64,000 nt of DNA from Straminergon stramineum. Lineage: Eukaryota; Streptophyta; Bryopsida; Hypnales; Calliergonaceae. Positions 1 through 11,290 of the stretch are shown here, in pieces. Position numbers and translations under genes: made by a program. The stretch lies in assembly GCA_963920665.1 (NCBI GenBank), contig OY987272.1, positions 16,373,001 to 16,437,000 of the forward strand. The letters are read 5' to 3'. The stretch's first letter is position 1, and every line of letters starts with the position of its first letter. The notes beneath the pieces were generated by a model, which had not been told where the DNA came from, made no database searches, and saw only the letters and a program-made list of their open reading frames with translations.

Positions 1-74
1 TTGCTATTGGTAAAAAGGGTCAGTATAGGAGACGTGATCTGCTCCCTAACGTTTCAGTATCATCTTACTTACAG

Positions 75-386
75 ATATGGAGAAACTGGAAAGACGGGAT
101 CGGAAGTCCAATCTCCATGTGGATGCCGAGGGCCCCCGAGGGTTATGTGGCACTAGGATGCGTGGTGTGTGCTGTCTACGAAGAACCCCAATTGGACACC
201 GTATGGTGCGTTTCCAGCGATTTGACTGAAGACACTCACTTGGAGGACTGGACCATCTGGCAGGCCCCAAGTGAAGCTCCTTGGCAGTGTTACATCTACC
301 CTGTGGCGAGTGAGGTCAAAACCTTTATTGCGCTACGAGAGGAGAAGGATGAGAACACTCCCAAACCTTCTAAAGTGGTTGATTAG
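75..386 (+). CDS. 3'-terminal exon of a VPS13/VPS62-like protein (partial gene)
   Basis: An open frame begins directly after a good acceptor (…cttacttacag at 64-74) and runs to a TAG at 384-386, giving about 103 residues. It starts IWRNWKDGIGSPIS and continues MWMPRAPEGYVALGCVV, then a second beta-type stretch (WTIWQAPSEAPWQCYIYPV) and FIALRE near the end. The W-x-D…SIWxPxxPxGYVALGCV pattern is what I know from the repeated beta domains of plant VPS13-like and VPS62/DUF946-type lipid-transfer or membrane-associated proteins. The first ATG (117) is internal, so it is not the start; the rest of the gene lies left of the window. The product would end with this domain. Family assignment is from motif memory only; another protein carrying the same domain is possible. 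Confidence 0.55.
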   Translation: MWRNWKDGIGSPISMWMPRAPEGYVALGCVVCAVYEEPQLDTVWCVSSDLTEDTHLEDWTIWQAPSEAPWQCYIYPVASEVKTFIALREEKDENTPKPSKVVD

Positions 387-1606
387 GCATCTCGTCAACC
401 ATCACGGGGGGCAATTGATACTGCATTCTCTACACCTTGGAAAAGTCATCCAAATTCTTTTCTGCGCACGACCTTGAGCTTACCTCAAGTGGGACATGCC
501 AAAGTAGACACTTTTTGGCCACTCACTGTGCCATGCACATTCTCTACAGTAAATGTCCTTTGCTAGCCATCTGAGTGATGACATACTGCTAAAGAATGTC
601 CCTTTTTCAATATGTGCTCTAAATTATGGCATCCTCGATGCTTAGTCATTGTAAACAAATTTCTGTTCTGGTGTCGGGACGGTTTGAGTGTGCAGAATGG
701 TATTGTACTATACTGCACTGTACATATGTGAAACTGATGGGTGTGAAGGTATTCACCAGAATATTTTATGAGACAAATGGCATGTAGATCTCAGAGGCTT
801 GGCATATGTTGTGTTCGATCAAATGTAATACCATATCAAGTTCGATCAAATGTAACCATTAATCACCAGAATGTCATCTCTACTACAATGCTGCAGAAAT
901 TTGCTTTTTGCCAGGTCAGAACACTCCAAAACTGATCCAAAATCGGCTTTGACAGGAACATGACAGTCCCTAGGCATCCACTCAATAGTTAGTTCCATTC
1001 TCATCTACATAGTACCCTCTTATCACGACTGCGTCACCTCTGCAGTCCAACGTTACTTCACCAATATTACGTAGAAATCAACAAGACATGTTACAGGGCA
1101 CAGTTATATTTTCTAGAATAAAAAAACAACTGTGGGTTGACCAATCACTCTTTTACAATGCAAGTGTCATGAAAACATGCCATATATTTAAAGACTGAGA
1201 TATTTCTAGGTTCTATCAGACAAAGTTTCTTCCATGAGATAAATTGTAGAGGTAAAAATTCGTGCATGAGATAAATTGAAAATGTACGATTCATGATTGA
1301 CTAGTAATCTATGCTCATGCTTACAGGTAGGTAATTACTACTTCAATCTTCAAACATTTCACAAGTTATTCCCATGGTTTTAAAACAGTTCTTACTCTAT
1401 CTAAAGCATTGCAATCCTCTCAAACATGGGAACACGATCCACCAAAAAAAGGCATTCTAACAGCAGATATCACTCAAAATAGCTGAATGAGTTCCTAGCT
1501 CATAAGCTAATTCCAATAATCCCGCACACATCTTACAAGACACAGAAGAGCTTCAGTCCACCCAACCTTTTAGCAACCCAAATCTTAAGCACTGTCTTGA
1601 TGATCA
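387..1606. other. 3' UTR and intergenic spacer
   Basis: No coding stretch is visible. The first few hundred bases probably hold the 3' UTR of the gene ending at 386, and about 1500-1606 the 3' UTR of the F-box gene on the other strand. The two genes are convergent. A short direct repeat (gttcgatcaaatgtaa) occurs twice around 813-856. Confidence 0.5.
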
Positions 1607-2950
1607 CTAGTCTTCAGAATCTTCAGAATCTTCAGAATCATCAGCATCGTCGTTGTCGACTTCATCTTCAACCTCTTCTCCAACCTCTTCTCCAATATCA
1701 TCGTCGCTTTCACTTAAAATGTCCTTCCTCACAGGTTCTTGCACTTCAATTGCCACTGTTCCCATTGGCAAGCGCACCTTCTGCCACTTTTTTGTTGCCA
1801 CGTTAAACATTACAAGGGCATCCGCACGGCCAGATCCCCACCGCCACATAGCAACCAACAAGTATCCATCGCGGAAGAACGACCTCAGACACATCTCCTC
1901 GTAAATAGAAGGACCATTATGACCAAAATCACAATTCCAGAGCCATCCATACTGCTTCTTTGTGGTGTGAGCGTACTCCTCCCAGATTTGCTTTTCTGAA
2001 TCAACGAGCTCCCACACAGTAACTCTGTGCTTCTTAGAGTTCTCCCGGGTGGTGAAAATCCGGCCTTCCCAAACCCCCAAGGAGTTGTCTGGCTGTGGAC
2101 TGTTCTCGTTATCCCATCTCACCTTGGGAAATTTCAATGTTGTCCACAAGTCGTCTTCCATAGAGTACTTCAAGATCAAGTACCTGCCATCAGATAGGCT
2201 GCCCAGAGATATGTATACATGTCCATTGTTGCATATACAAGTGTACTGGAAAGACGCAAAATCGGTATTTTTAGCTGCTTGCGACAGTCGAGAAGATGTT
2301 GTGCTCCACGACCGGGTCTTGGAATCATAAATTCGTGTGTCGCTATCAAGGTTGCCTTCAATCAGTTTGAAAGTATAGGGTTTTACAGACGTGTCAACCA
2401 TCAAACCACAAGCCGAAAAGGACTTCCATCGTGGTGGAGGCGGAGGGGGAATTACATGCCACGTTTGGGTATGGACGTTGAAAACACCCCGCTGCGTACA
2501 ATCGTCCGGGTTGTGGCAGAGAATAAGCCCTTCGGTTTCAAATGGTGGAACATGAGATTGCTCACCATTGCCTTGGAAGCGTCGACTGTCCTGGACATTA
2601 ATGAGAGTGTCCTGGACATTAATGAGAGAGAAGCGGTGGCGTTTGAAACCGAATCGGCGAGAGACGACGTCGTAAGTGACAATCCCGTTCAGGTAACGGG
2701 GCTCACAAGGATCATCCCCCGGAGTGATGGTCACAAAGGAGGGTTTCGGTAACAATCTTTGCAAGGCACCGTGGTTCCAGGCTTTGCAGACAAGGCGCAG
2801 TCGGAAAAGATCATCCGGCGAGAGTTTTTCATATACAGTTCGGAGAGGGATATGCTCTTGTAATTTGCCCCATAACTCTGCATCCAATGCAATATCGACC
2901 TTCTTCTCCTGCTCGTTTATCACTCTTGGAGCTTTCCTTGAGGCCTCCAT
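1607..2950 (-). CDS. F-box protein with beta-propeller-like region and acidic C-terminal tail
   Basis: A single uninterrupted frame of 447 residues starts at ATG 2950-2948. Residues about 27-70 form an F-box (LWGKLQEHIPLRTVYEKLSPDDLFRLRLVCKAWN, in two parts), which in this family binds SKP1 in SCF ubiquitin ligases. The middle (about 75-400) has spaced W/G-rich segments such as FNVHTQTWHVIPPPPPP, DSKTRSWSTTSS, YSMEDDLWTTLKFP and FNVATKKWQKVRLPMG, typical of plant F-box/kelch or F-box-associated substrate domains. The last ~40 residues are almost all D/E/S, ending in repeated SED. The substrate cannot be told. Just upstream is a likely 5' UTR intron (acceptor 2 nt before the ATG). A 21-bp tandem duplication lies inside the coding region (2588-2629). 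Confidence 0.85.
   Translation of the reverse strand: MEASRKAPRVINEQEKKVDIALDAELWGKLQEHIPLRTVYEKLSPDDLFRLRLVCKAWNHGALQRLLPKPSFVTITPGDDPCEPRYLNGIVTYDVVSRRFGFKRHRFSLINVQDTLINVQDSRRFQGNGEQSHVPPFETEGLILCHNPDDCTQRGVFNVHTQTWHVIPPPPPPRWKSFSACGLMVDTSVKPYTFKLIEGNLDSDTRIYDSKTRSWSTTSSRLSQAAKNTDFASFQYTCICNNGHVYISLGSLSDGRYLILKYSMEDDLWTTLKFPKVRWDNENSPQPDNSLGVWEGRIFTTRENSKKHRVTVWELVDSEKQIWEEYAHTTKKQYGWLWNCDFGHNGPSIYEEMCLRSFFRDGYLLVAMWRWGSGRADALVMFNVATKKWQKVRLPMGTVAIEVQEPVRKDILSESDDDIGEEVGEEVEDEVDNDDADDSEDSEDSED
1609..1640. repeat. 9-bp coding microsatellite (tcttcagaa)
   Basis: Three or more copies of tcttcagaa in phase with the F-box reading frame encode the terminal SED repeats. Length variation here would change tail length without shifting frame. 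Confidence 0.8.
2588..2629. repeat. 21-bp tandem duplication inside the F-box ORF
   Basis: Two adjacent 21-bp units (gtcctggacattaatgaga plus 2 nt) differ only at the last base. On the minus strand they encode SLINVQD followed by TLINVQD, adding seven residues in frame. Confidence 0.85.
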
Positions 2951-2952
2951 GT

Positions 2953-3420
2953 CTGTAACAATAACAATGCACCAGCTCTACTCCAATTGAAGCAGGTCCC
3001 AATGTCAGCTAACCTACTCTTGCCCTGAACGTTTCAGTCTTACAAATTCACCCTGTAACAAACATAGCGTCAAGTAAGCACCTCCATCCTTCAACTCACA
3101 GTAATATTAGAACTACGCATGAGAGCACTTTTTAACATTCAAACTTCTACGTCATTGCCAATTTCGTAACGAGAGCTACCTTAGATTACGTCTGCAATTC
3201 ATAATGAGACAAACACACACTCAAGTAGAAATCCGACTTTCTTTCCAGTGAAGGAGGCGATTCCAGACCTATCATGTAGTAAAGAATTCACTATCCACAC
3301 AAGTCGTAACCACCTCCCTTTCGCAAATACTCTCCCTGAAACAAACACAATTTCAATCAATCCGAAACTAAACCTCCCATTTCCAACAGCAAAAAGAAAA
3401 CCATTTCAACGAAAGCTCAC
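2953..3420 (-). other. Probable 5' UTR intron of the F-box gene
   Basis: On the minus strand the start codon is preceded by a pyrimidine-rich acceptor (ttgttattgttacag then acATG). A strong donor (ag then GTGAGC) lies at 3420-3415. A shorter alternative donor (GTAGGT) exists near 3016. Leader introns are common in plant genes; RNA evidence is needed to choose between donors. Confidence 0.5.
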
Positions 3421-4124
3421 CTAAAGTTCTCACAAAGCCTGAAGGCGCAACTAATCAGCAGTCCTAGCAACATTCACATGGTTATGGAAGGATTTCTCGC
3501 TCACACTGTCACAAACTAACATCGAGTGTAGTTAGACCCTGTGATGGAGCGCATTGCCACATTTGGTCGTCATGCAATCTCAAGAAGCGGAATTTAACGG
3601 AGAATTCCATGGAGAAGAACAATTCGCAGCAAAAGGCAATCCGACGATCGAAGAAATATGTTGTTACCGACGATTTTGGAGTAGCGGAAGAGGTGGATCT
3701 GGCGAGACGACGCAATTCAAACATGCACTGATGGGCCTTCGGAATTCACGATGGCTTTAAAGGCGCCGCCAACAGCATACCTAAAAGGGTATCAATTGAA
3801 GTTTCGGTATGCCGGGTATCGATCCGGCTATCGATCGTTAAAAGATATCAGCTCGGGTATGAGGAAAAATATATGCAAGCAGTAAGTTATGATTTCTGTA
3901 ATAGTTTTGTTACATTTCAATCTCCGGGGATGTGAAGATAGTTGATGCAATTGGGAAAAGGACCATACTGTAAGTGAGGGGCCTGATTTGGCAAAGATGT
4001 GCTGAAATTGAACTTCCACATCCGATTCTTAAGGGGTTGTGTCACCTCACAACAATCACAAGATGCCATGTGGCACTTTTTTACAAAAATGACTTAATTC
4101 ATGTCGAGTTGACCTTCGTGTAGG
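3421..4124. other. Putative first exon/promoter of the F-box gene, then spacer
   Basis: The part near 3421-3760 has higher GC and would carry the leader exon and promoter of the minus-strand F-box gene. Short ORFs here lack recognisable domains. The part from about 3830 onward is AT-rich and shows nothing I can name. Confidence 0.3.
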
Positions 4125-6610
4125 ACTAGTGTGTCTTGTGCCATTGCCTCAATCAAAATCAAAGTAAAAGTACTTTTCTAATTTTTTTATTATTAAAAAC
4201 TTCAAAATTCAATAACTTTCACACCATAGGTTGGAATGCCATGAAACAAAGCCTGTCCACCCTTCCTTACTAAGGGCTTTCCAACAGTACCTAACATGCA
4301 ACTAAAAAATGCATGGTCCAGGAGATCTCAACATAACAAACAAAACAAATAAACTATCAACCTCACTTAAGGTATGGATAATAGATATACATACCTTGTG
4401 TAAATTGATTTGACCAATCACATAGAGTTTGAGGGTGGTATTGATTTTTGAGTGGAAGTAGAACTAACTAGAGTAGTGGAACTTTCAAACCAAAGATAAT
4501 TTTTATTTATATATATATAATTGATTGATTTATAGTATAATATACAATATATGCTAATGTATAAAATCTTGAAGTCTAGTTAAATATAATTACTATTCAA
4601 TGATGGATAATATCTTTTTATTAAAAAAAATTCTACAATGGAATAATAATCAAAATTATTGGAAAATCATTTAGAAAGCTTTCAAGTAAACCTACCTATG
4701 ACAAGCAAAATGAGTGGTTTATGCTGTTGCCATGAGCAAAAAAAATCAGATTTTTTTCCATAGAAACACAAATGTGAGAAATGAAGGAAGCAATTGCAAT
4801 TTTATTTTTTTGACAAAGTAAGAATTTTAATGAATTTTTGAAGTGTACTGCCTAATGGCCCAAAAGAGTCTCTAGACTACCTCAAATCAGCAAAAAGTGT
4901 TTCCATAATAGTCATCTTATTACCAAAAGCAAGTACAACATTTTCGAACATGGCTAAAAGATTTCCTAACATGGCCATGACATTTTGAAGGAATAAAACA
5001 ATAACTTTTTATGACGAGTTTACACTAGAAAAGTGTAAGTGTCCTATAATAGTCATTGGTAACTCTATGACCATCTCCCAAGGCATTGATTATGGTCACA
5101 AATCAATCTACAATATTGTAGTCCTAATCCCATTTATTAAAAAAATCTATCATGCCTTTATGTAAGCCTCTCATTAGTAGTTCTCTAGGAGCCTATTATA
5201 GAAGATTGGCATGTTATAGGCAGGTTTACCTTATAGAAAGTTATTAACCTTATAAAAATCCTACAAAAAGGTTCAATAGATACATTCATTGTTGGTGACT
5301 ATAGAAACAAAGAATGCACTTGTTGGTCTAATAATAAGTGAGAGTGTTTTGATGACTACTTTGGTTGTAGAGGTTGTACCCTTTCAAGGTTAAAAACACT
5401 TTAACATGAAAAGAAATCACACACTCTATTTTTTATGAGTCAAATATATTTTAAAGCAATTGCAATTGCCATGTTTAATTCCAAAATATAATTTGTTGCA
5501 TTTAGAGACTATATCTAATGACATTGTCTCTAAGAAACAAATGTCCATGTATGAGTACCATCACACTTGTTTACAACTCAATCAATATTTATGGGCGAAA
5601 TATTGCTAGATGTCTACAAATGTTGTGTTCTATATGCAAATTTATAGAAAAATTGTGAGAAAAATTGTTATCATTTGGCTTGAATTTATAGCATTGATTT
5701 TATTGAAAAGTTGTTGGAAATTGCTTCAATTTTAATATGTATTGGTACTTGCCAATAAATAACAAAAATATTTTGTAAAGTCTGTCAAAATTGAAGGCCT
5801 CAACAAAAATTTTGAAGCCACATTAGTGAACAAATAAAAATTAAAGATTGTTCACAACTTAAGAAGTGTGTAGTTAGATGTGAATTGTAGTTGTAGGGTA
5901 GGTTTGGCAAAAAATATTTCTGAAAACCTGTAGTAAAATTTTTGAAAAATTGGTTTTATATATTAAAAAAAAGGATAGAAAAAATTGAATATTGCCAAAA
6001 AAAATCATTCTTTAGCATTTGTTACACCTTATTTTTCATTCAAAAAAAATGTGGTGGAGATGTGCCATCCCTACCCTTTGCTTATGGTACTTATAGAACC
6101 CACATCGAAAAACTTTGAGAATACATACCTTAAATGAGTTTGTTTTCTTGTTTTTTTTGTTACAATGAGATCTTTGGAGCCATGCGTCCCTTGGTCGCAT
6201 TCATAGCATTAAAAAACTATGTGCAAAGAGGGAGACATCAACTTTGTTTTGAATGTGGTGTTTGTACCTATTAATGGTGTGAAAGATATTGGATTTTGGA
6301 GTTTTTATGAATTAGAAAATTACTTTCACTTTTCCTAGTATGCCCTATGCCATTGCCACAGCCAAAATAAAAGTGAAAATAATTTTTTAATTCATAAAAA
6401 CTTCAAAATTCAATATCTTTCACACCCTAGGTACAAATGCCACGAAACAAAGCCTATGCACCCCTCCTTGTGGAGAGCTTTCCAATGGTATCAAGAACGT
6501 GACCTTGGGATGCACGGTCCAGGAGATCTCACTGTAATAAATAAATAAATAAAAGCCTAATTTAAGGTAAAGATTTATTATACTGTGGCAACGGCACAGG
6601 ACACACCAGT
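4125..6610. mobile_element. Composite of related inverted-repeat (TIR) elements
   Basis: The ends are inverted copies of each other: ACTAGTGTGTCTTGTGCC at 4125 and, read on the minus strand from 6610, ACTGGTGTGTCCTGTGCC. About 250 bp of sequence at 4125-4385 reappears in direct orientation at 6334-6585 and in inverted orientation at about 6126-6333, the last two forming a large palindrome centred near 6334. The inside (4400-6120) is AT-rich with no open frame, so it is non-autonomous. No clear target-site duplication is visible. Whether this is one element with a long right palindrome or several truncated copies cannot be decided by eye. Confidence 0.55.
6334..6610. mobile_element. MITE-like unit, about 277 bp
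   Basis: It starts cctagtatgccctatgccat and ends in ggcacaggacacaccagt, which are inverted versions of one terminal sequence. Its body matches 4125-4385 in direct orientation and 6126-6333 in inverted orientation. It lies only about 280 bp upstream of the RPS16 start codon, so it may form part of that gene's upstream region. Confidence 0.5.
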
Positions 6611-6758
6611 ATGAATGGAATGTGCAATCACAGGATGTGTCATTAGAGAGGTAAACCTCGATACCCTGGACACATCTTAAAACCTGGGGTTCCCCTATAA
6701 CTGGGTGCCATCAGGGTGTTGTGTGGGTGTCACCAGGGTATCAGTAACTGTGAAGAGG

Positions 6759-6767
6759 AAACCCTAA
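6759..6767 (+). promoter_or_regulatory. Telo-box upstream of RPS16
   Basis: AAACCCTAA, the plant telo-box, occurs 124 bp before the start codon. Telo-boxes are typical of promoters and leaders of plant ribosomal protein genes, which matches the gene downstream. Confidence 0.6.
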
Positions 6768-6890
6768 TAGTTGAGCGCCGCGACTCAGGCATACTCTTTT
6801 TGTTCGTCAAGCGCTTCGAAGTTCCTCTTTTCCATCTCGCCTCGTTGCGTCATCGCTTGATCGCAGAGGTCGGGTTCGCATTCTATCGCC

Positions 6891-7325
6891 ATGGCTACCG
6901 CAACAGAGTCCGTGCAGTGCTTCGGCCGGAAGAAGACGGCCGTTGCCGTGACGTACTGCAAGAAGGGCCGAGGATTGATCAAGATCAACGGGTGCCCCAT
7001 CGAGCTCGTGGAGCCCGAGATTCTGCGCTACAAAGCTTTCGAGCCCGTGCTCCTGCTGGGCCGTCAGAAGTTCGCCGGCGTGGACATGCGCATCCGCGTT
7101 AAGGGCGGAGGGCACACCTCGCAGATTTACGCTATCCGGCAGAGCATTGCCAAGGCGCTCGTGGCGTACTTCCAGAAGTACGTGGACGAGCAGTCGAAGA
7201 AGGAGATCAAGGATATCTTGTTGAGGTATGACAGGACTTTGCTGGTCGCCGACCCGCGTCGCTGCGAGCCCAAGAAGTTTGGAGGTCGGGGTGCCCGCTC
7301 TCGGTTCCAGAAGTCGTACCGTTAA
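6891..7325 (+). CDS. RPS16: 40S ribosomal protein S16 (uS9)
   Basis: A complete 144-residue frame with no intron and an ideal start context (gccATGGct). It begins [20 protein letters not shown] and ends RFQKSYR, the hallmark of uS9, whose basic C-terminal tail reaches the decoding site of the small subunit. Internal blocks [40 protein letters not shown] and [20 protein letters not shown] are all present. The length equals that of other plant cytosolic S16 proteins. GC is far higher than in the flanking spacer. A telo-box lies 124 bp upstream. The gene looks functional. Confidence 0.97.
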   Translation: MATATESVQCFGRKKTAVAVTYCKKGRGLIKINGCPIELVEPEILRYKAFEPVLLLGRQKFAGVDMRIRVKGGGHTSQIYAIRQSIAKALVAYFQKYVDEQSKKEIKDILLRYDRTLLVADPRRCEPKKFGGRGARSRFQKSYR

Positions 7326-8751
7326 GCGATGGCTGGGGTTTCTGGCAGGAGAGGAGGTTCTTCGGATTTTAGGGTTTGGCAACCTAAACTTTAGGCTTCT
7401 GAATCTTAAGAGTATCTTGGTTCCTCCGCCTGTGGAAATGCTTAGAGATGTTTGACCTAATTACAGTACAGAGCATCCTCAAATTTTGCACAATTAAAAA
7501 AATATCCAGCATGAGTTGCTCAACTATCTGCCTTATGTGAAATGTCTGGTCGCTTTTTAATTCCTCCTGTGTATGCTTAAGATATTGTTTTCCCGAATAC
7601 CTCGTAGAAGGTATTTGTGGCAGCTGTAGATTGTGAAATTTAATTCTCCATTTCATTCCATTTCGTTTTTGTTGCCGTGCATGAGAAATTCAGCATCCTC
7701 ATTCAACTCTGAACTTATTCTTTACGTGTAGGTGTTTCTCTGAAGAATGTTTTTGATTAGGGCCATACATGCCATAATCCCCAATTGCTCATGAAGTTAT
7801 TATAGGTGACTGTCTCCATGGAAGTAATGCCTCGTTTCCTATGTCCGATATATTTAGAGCTTCAAATCTTCTAATTTCTCTTAGAGTTTGGGATGTTGGA
7901 GTGCACCTTTTGCTAAGCACCTAGCTCTAATTATGATATACCTGCCTGGAAGGTTCCACGTTCACAGTTTTCGTAAGGTATTCGAGACACAGTGATCCCT
8001 AACAGCACGTGATGTACTTCATGCGGCTGCGATGGTCTCTGCCATAGCAGCGGTTTTTTTGTTGAGTTTCTCAATCTGGATTAAGTTATTTCTTAGAGTT
8101 TAAAGGGAATAAATTATGCATTAATATTTTATGACTGGATTGTGTTTTGATTTATGAAGTGGGATACTCGTATTTTTTCAGTAGGCTATGCTATCTTTGG
8201 AAGCAACCATTAGAACTACTTTAGCTGCAAAATAGCAGGCATGCCCTCTTTTAGGTCAGTTCTGTCGATAATCAATGAAGCTTGTCTGAAATTTGAGAAA
8301 CTTGTTCAGTAAACTAAACTCCTCATTTCCTATTATTGTTATGATTGAAGGAATTCGTCATGTAAGTTATGCACCCAAGCCAGTTAATGTAGATCAGTTG
8401 AAGCTCATTGGTCACCCCAAATTAATCCAATTAAAGTTGTTTCCATATACGGAGTATAATAGGAACAAGAGTATGCAGACCTATTCAAGACCATGTTTGT
8501 CCAAAAACATCTGTGTTCTAGATTTGGAGAGTGAATCACTTATGTTCCCTACCAATGCAACTTCTTGTATTGATGATTTCCAATAAAATTCTCATCATTG
8601 GTATCATTAATGTTCCTATTTTGAATATGAATAGTATCAATTGATTGATTTGCAAAGGAATACTAAAAATGTGATTTTTGGCCTTAGAAAATGAATATTT
8701 GGTGAGATCATTGATTGTTCACTTCTCATCCCAAGAATGTTGTAGTGAGTT
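7326..8751. other. RPS16 3' UTR and spacer
   Basis: The first few hundred bases are probable 3' UTR. The ORF at 8293-8586 has no recognisable domain and AT-rich composition like the surrounding spacer, so I do not call it a gene. Confidence 0.4.
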
Positions 8752-8754
8752 TAA

Positions 8755-9570
8755 GGGCCACTTCACACTACGGCACAAGGTCGAGAGTCCGTTGATTTCA
8801 GCCAATGAGATTGCAGAAATCCAAGAGTTTGGCCTCTTGAGCCTTCACACAAGGAGGCACAACCCAAAGTCTGTCGCCTACTTGTCTGCCTATATGGCAC
8901 CCAAACACCTACATGGCGATGGACTCTCAATTAGAGTTTGGGTCACCATTTTTGGCCGACCCAAACTCTAATCCAGAGTCTGTCAAGTTTTTTTCAGAAA
9001 CTGACAAAATCTCAGCCATTAGATTGGACTGTTTTTGTAGAAATAGGTAGGATGCCCTCCCTTGTTTATTTGTTTATTTGTTTATTTGTTTACCCATTGG
9101 GGTTTGAACCCTAGTCTCCACCATTACAATGGGGAGTCTTTGCATTCTATGAACCTACTTCCCTTCAATGTTTAATGTCACCTTTTTATTCCATTTATAT
9201 CCTTCATATTCCTTGTTTAATGATGAGAGCATGTGCTGTAATTATTTTTCCAAGGCCATTTTTGACTCCTTTCTCATGTTTTTTAACCTTTTGCTTGAAA
9301 AAATTGTCACATGGGTGACAATTTACTGAAAATTTCAGAAATTGGATGGATTAGAAGTTTAAAAAATGGAATAGGTTTGGACTTTGGGCTTGGACTTTGG
9401 GTTTGGACTTCGGCCTTTGGCCTTTGGAGGCTTCACACTATGGCCGGCCAAGGGCTCCAATTCCTAGTTTTTTTGGCCTATTTATTGCTCATTTCCTTGG
9501 ACTCTCACCAAAGTTTGGCCACTCAATCCCACAGCCTCTCAACTTGGACGGCCATAGTGTGAAGAGGCCC
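8755..9570. mobile_element. PIF/Harbinger-like non-autonomous element
   Basis: Left end GGGCCACTTCACACTACGGC (8755-8774) matches the reverse complement of the right end GGGCCTCTTCACACTATGGC at 18 of 20 positions. The element is flanked by TAA at 8752-8754 and 9571-9573. A 3-bp TAA/TTA duplication and G-rich ends are characteristic of PIF/Harbinger transposons. The 816-bp body has no transposase frame. A further inverted copy of the end lies inside (about 9427-9450). A TTTATTTG-type microsatellite is at about 9062-9092. Confidence 0.75.
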
Positions 9571-9594
9571 TAATCCAGAAATGATGTTGCATCT

Positions 9595-9800
9595 AGGATG
9601 TATTTTATTCAATGGATGACAAAGAATCTTTCTATGTAGGACAAAAGTGCAATTGTTCATCTTTGGAATTTTGTGTGAAACGGAGAGATTTTGCACAATA
9701 GATTGACCTCCAATGACTATATATGGATTTTTTTAAAGTAAATGATGTTACACGGTTCCAAAAGGGATGATTTCTATGGTCCCAAGTTTGTTCTTTAACC
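9595..9800 (+). repeat. Dispersed repeat family A, copy 1
   Basis: A core containing gacaaagaatct…taggacaaaagtgcaattgttc…gacctccaatga…ggttccaaaagggatgat recurs in four places in the window: here, 21645-21835 (+), 28918-29112 (-) and 60365-60536 (-). The copies are diverged and none has a coding frame. Confidence 0.7.
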
Positions 9801-10439
9801 TCCTAAATGCGTCAGCATCCATTTTCTAGACAATGAATAGATTGAAACTCCAATTTCATCCTCCTAACTACCTGGATGAAAGTTATTTTAATTTGTGAAG
9901 ATATGTTGTCAAGTTGTTGTTCTATCTAAGGGTTGGATTTGGTGTTCCTAGAGATCATATTTTTCTAAAATTACAAATGTGCAAGTAGGTTAAGTGGTCA
10001 AACTGTATTGACTTTAGTTCAAAATTGGATTAGCGAAAATGAGGTTATAGATATGAAGAACAGAAAAATTTCAAAAAATCACCATGTGAAGAGAACCTCA
10101 TTTCAAATCCATTCCAACAAATTTTACTCAAAAAATGATAATCTTTTACTTGCAATCGAATTTTGAAGGAATTTTGGAATTTTTCTTTCAAAATTTATAA
10201 AAAAAGATTGGTGATAGCATTCGTGAATCCAACCATATAGATGGAATCTACAAATCAAAATCTACAACTTTTATTTGCATTTCAATTCCAAATATGCTTC
10301 CAAATAACATTTTATAATGATTTATCTCAAAATCGTCATTTCTAGAGATGAATCTGGACGTTGAGGGGTTAAGGGTTAATTCATAAAGTCACAAGGCCCA
10401 TTTTTTCATCGAAACATTGAAAATTGCCAATCCTATTGC
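9801..10439. other. AT-rich spacer
   Basis: No gene is visible. GGGGTTAAGGGTTAA at 10365-10379 resembles the terminal sequence of the elements at 28093 and 45711, so this may be a remnant end of that group. Confidence 0.35.
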
Positions 10440-11290
10440 ATAAAGCAAAAACAATTTAATTTTTTTTCATATCTAACTATGGGATCTTACATTAGACTAT
10501 TCTAAAAATGTGTAGAAGAAATTTAAAATACTTTGACAACATGGATTGAAAGATACTTGCATTTAAAGTGACGAAAGCAAGTGTTTTCACACCTTGCTTG
10601 ATTAGATTTTTTTACTTTGAATCTTCTTAACTTAAATTTTTTGCACTACTGATTTTGAATTTCTAATTTTTTATATTGAAGAATTGAATTGAGAGTCTAG
10701 GAAAAAAGTTCTAAAAACACACACTTAATTTTCACTCGTTAAAAATTGTCAAGTAGAAGTAGGTTCAAGAATGAATAGGAAAATAAATCACTAATAGTCC
10801 TATGATGGAATTGAAACACAATAATCCCAATGGTGAGATTGATCTACTGAGCAAATTGAACCTTGTCTAAATGTTTTTTCTAAAAAATTGTTGAAATTGC
10901 ATCAAAAAACAAACTCTATTATTTTTTCAAGAAAATGCATAGAATGCCCCCAAAACAAGATTGTCCATAACTTTCTCATCACTAGTCCATATAGAATGAA
11001 TCAAAGCTTTACATTAGACAAAAATACAATCTTTGAGAAAAAAATTTAAAATTAAATTTTTTTTTTTTTTTTTGTGTTGCCTTCTAAACTAGTTTTTGGA
11101 TTTAGGGTGACATAACTTTTGCTCCGGGGTACCAACTGAAATAAAATTTATGTTCCCCAAAAGCTAATGTCACTTTTTATCTTCAAAAAAAGTTTTAGAA
11201 TATCATGTCAAGAATTTAGGTCACACAAGCCTACCAAAATCCAAAAGTCTTCCACAAGGACTTTGGAACTTTAGGGATTAAAAGCCAAAC
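10440..11290 (+). repeat. Dispersed repeat family B, copy 1
   Basis: Shared blocks include aatgtgtagaagaaattt, ttgactttgaatcttcttaac-type text, ccataactttctcatcacta and gacaaaaata. They recur in the same order at 19190-19870 and, more diverged, at 45800-46600. No coding frame. The family appears to be an old non-coding transposable element. Confidence 0.6.

Noticed and set aside
6716..7382. Other ORFs over the RPS16 locus on both strands
   Set aside because: Overlap shadows of the RPS16 coding sequence without domains of their own.
9104..9130. tRNA-like B-box (ggtttgaaccc) suggesting a tRNA or SINE
   Set aside because: No matching A-box or cloverleaf arms at the expected distance.
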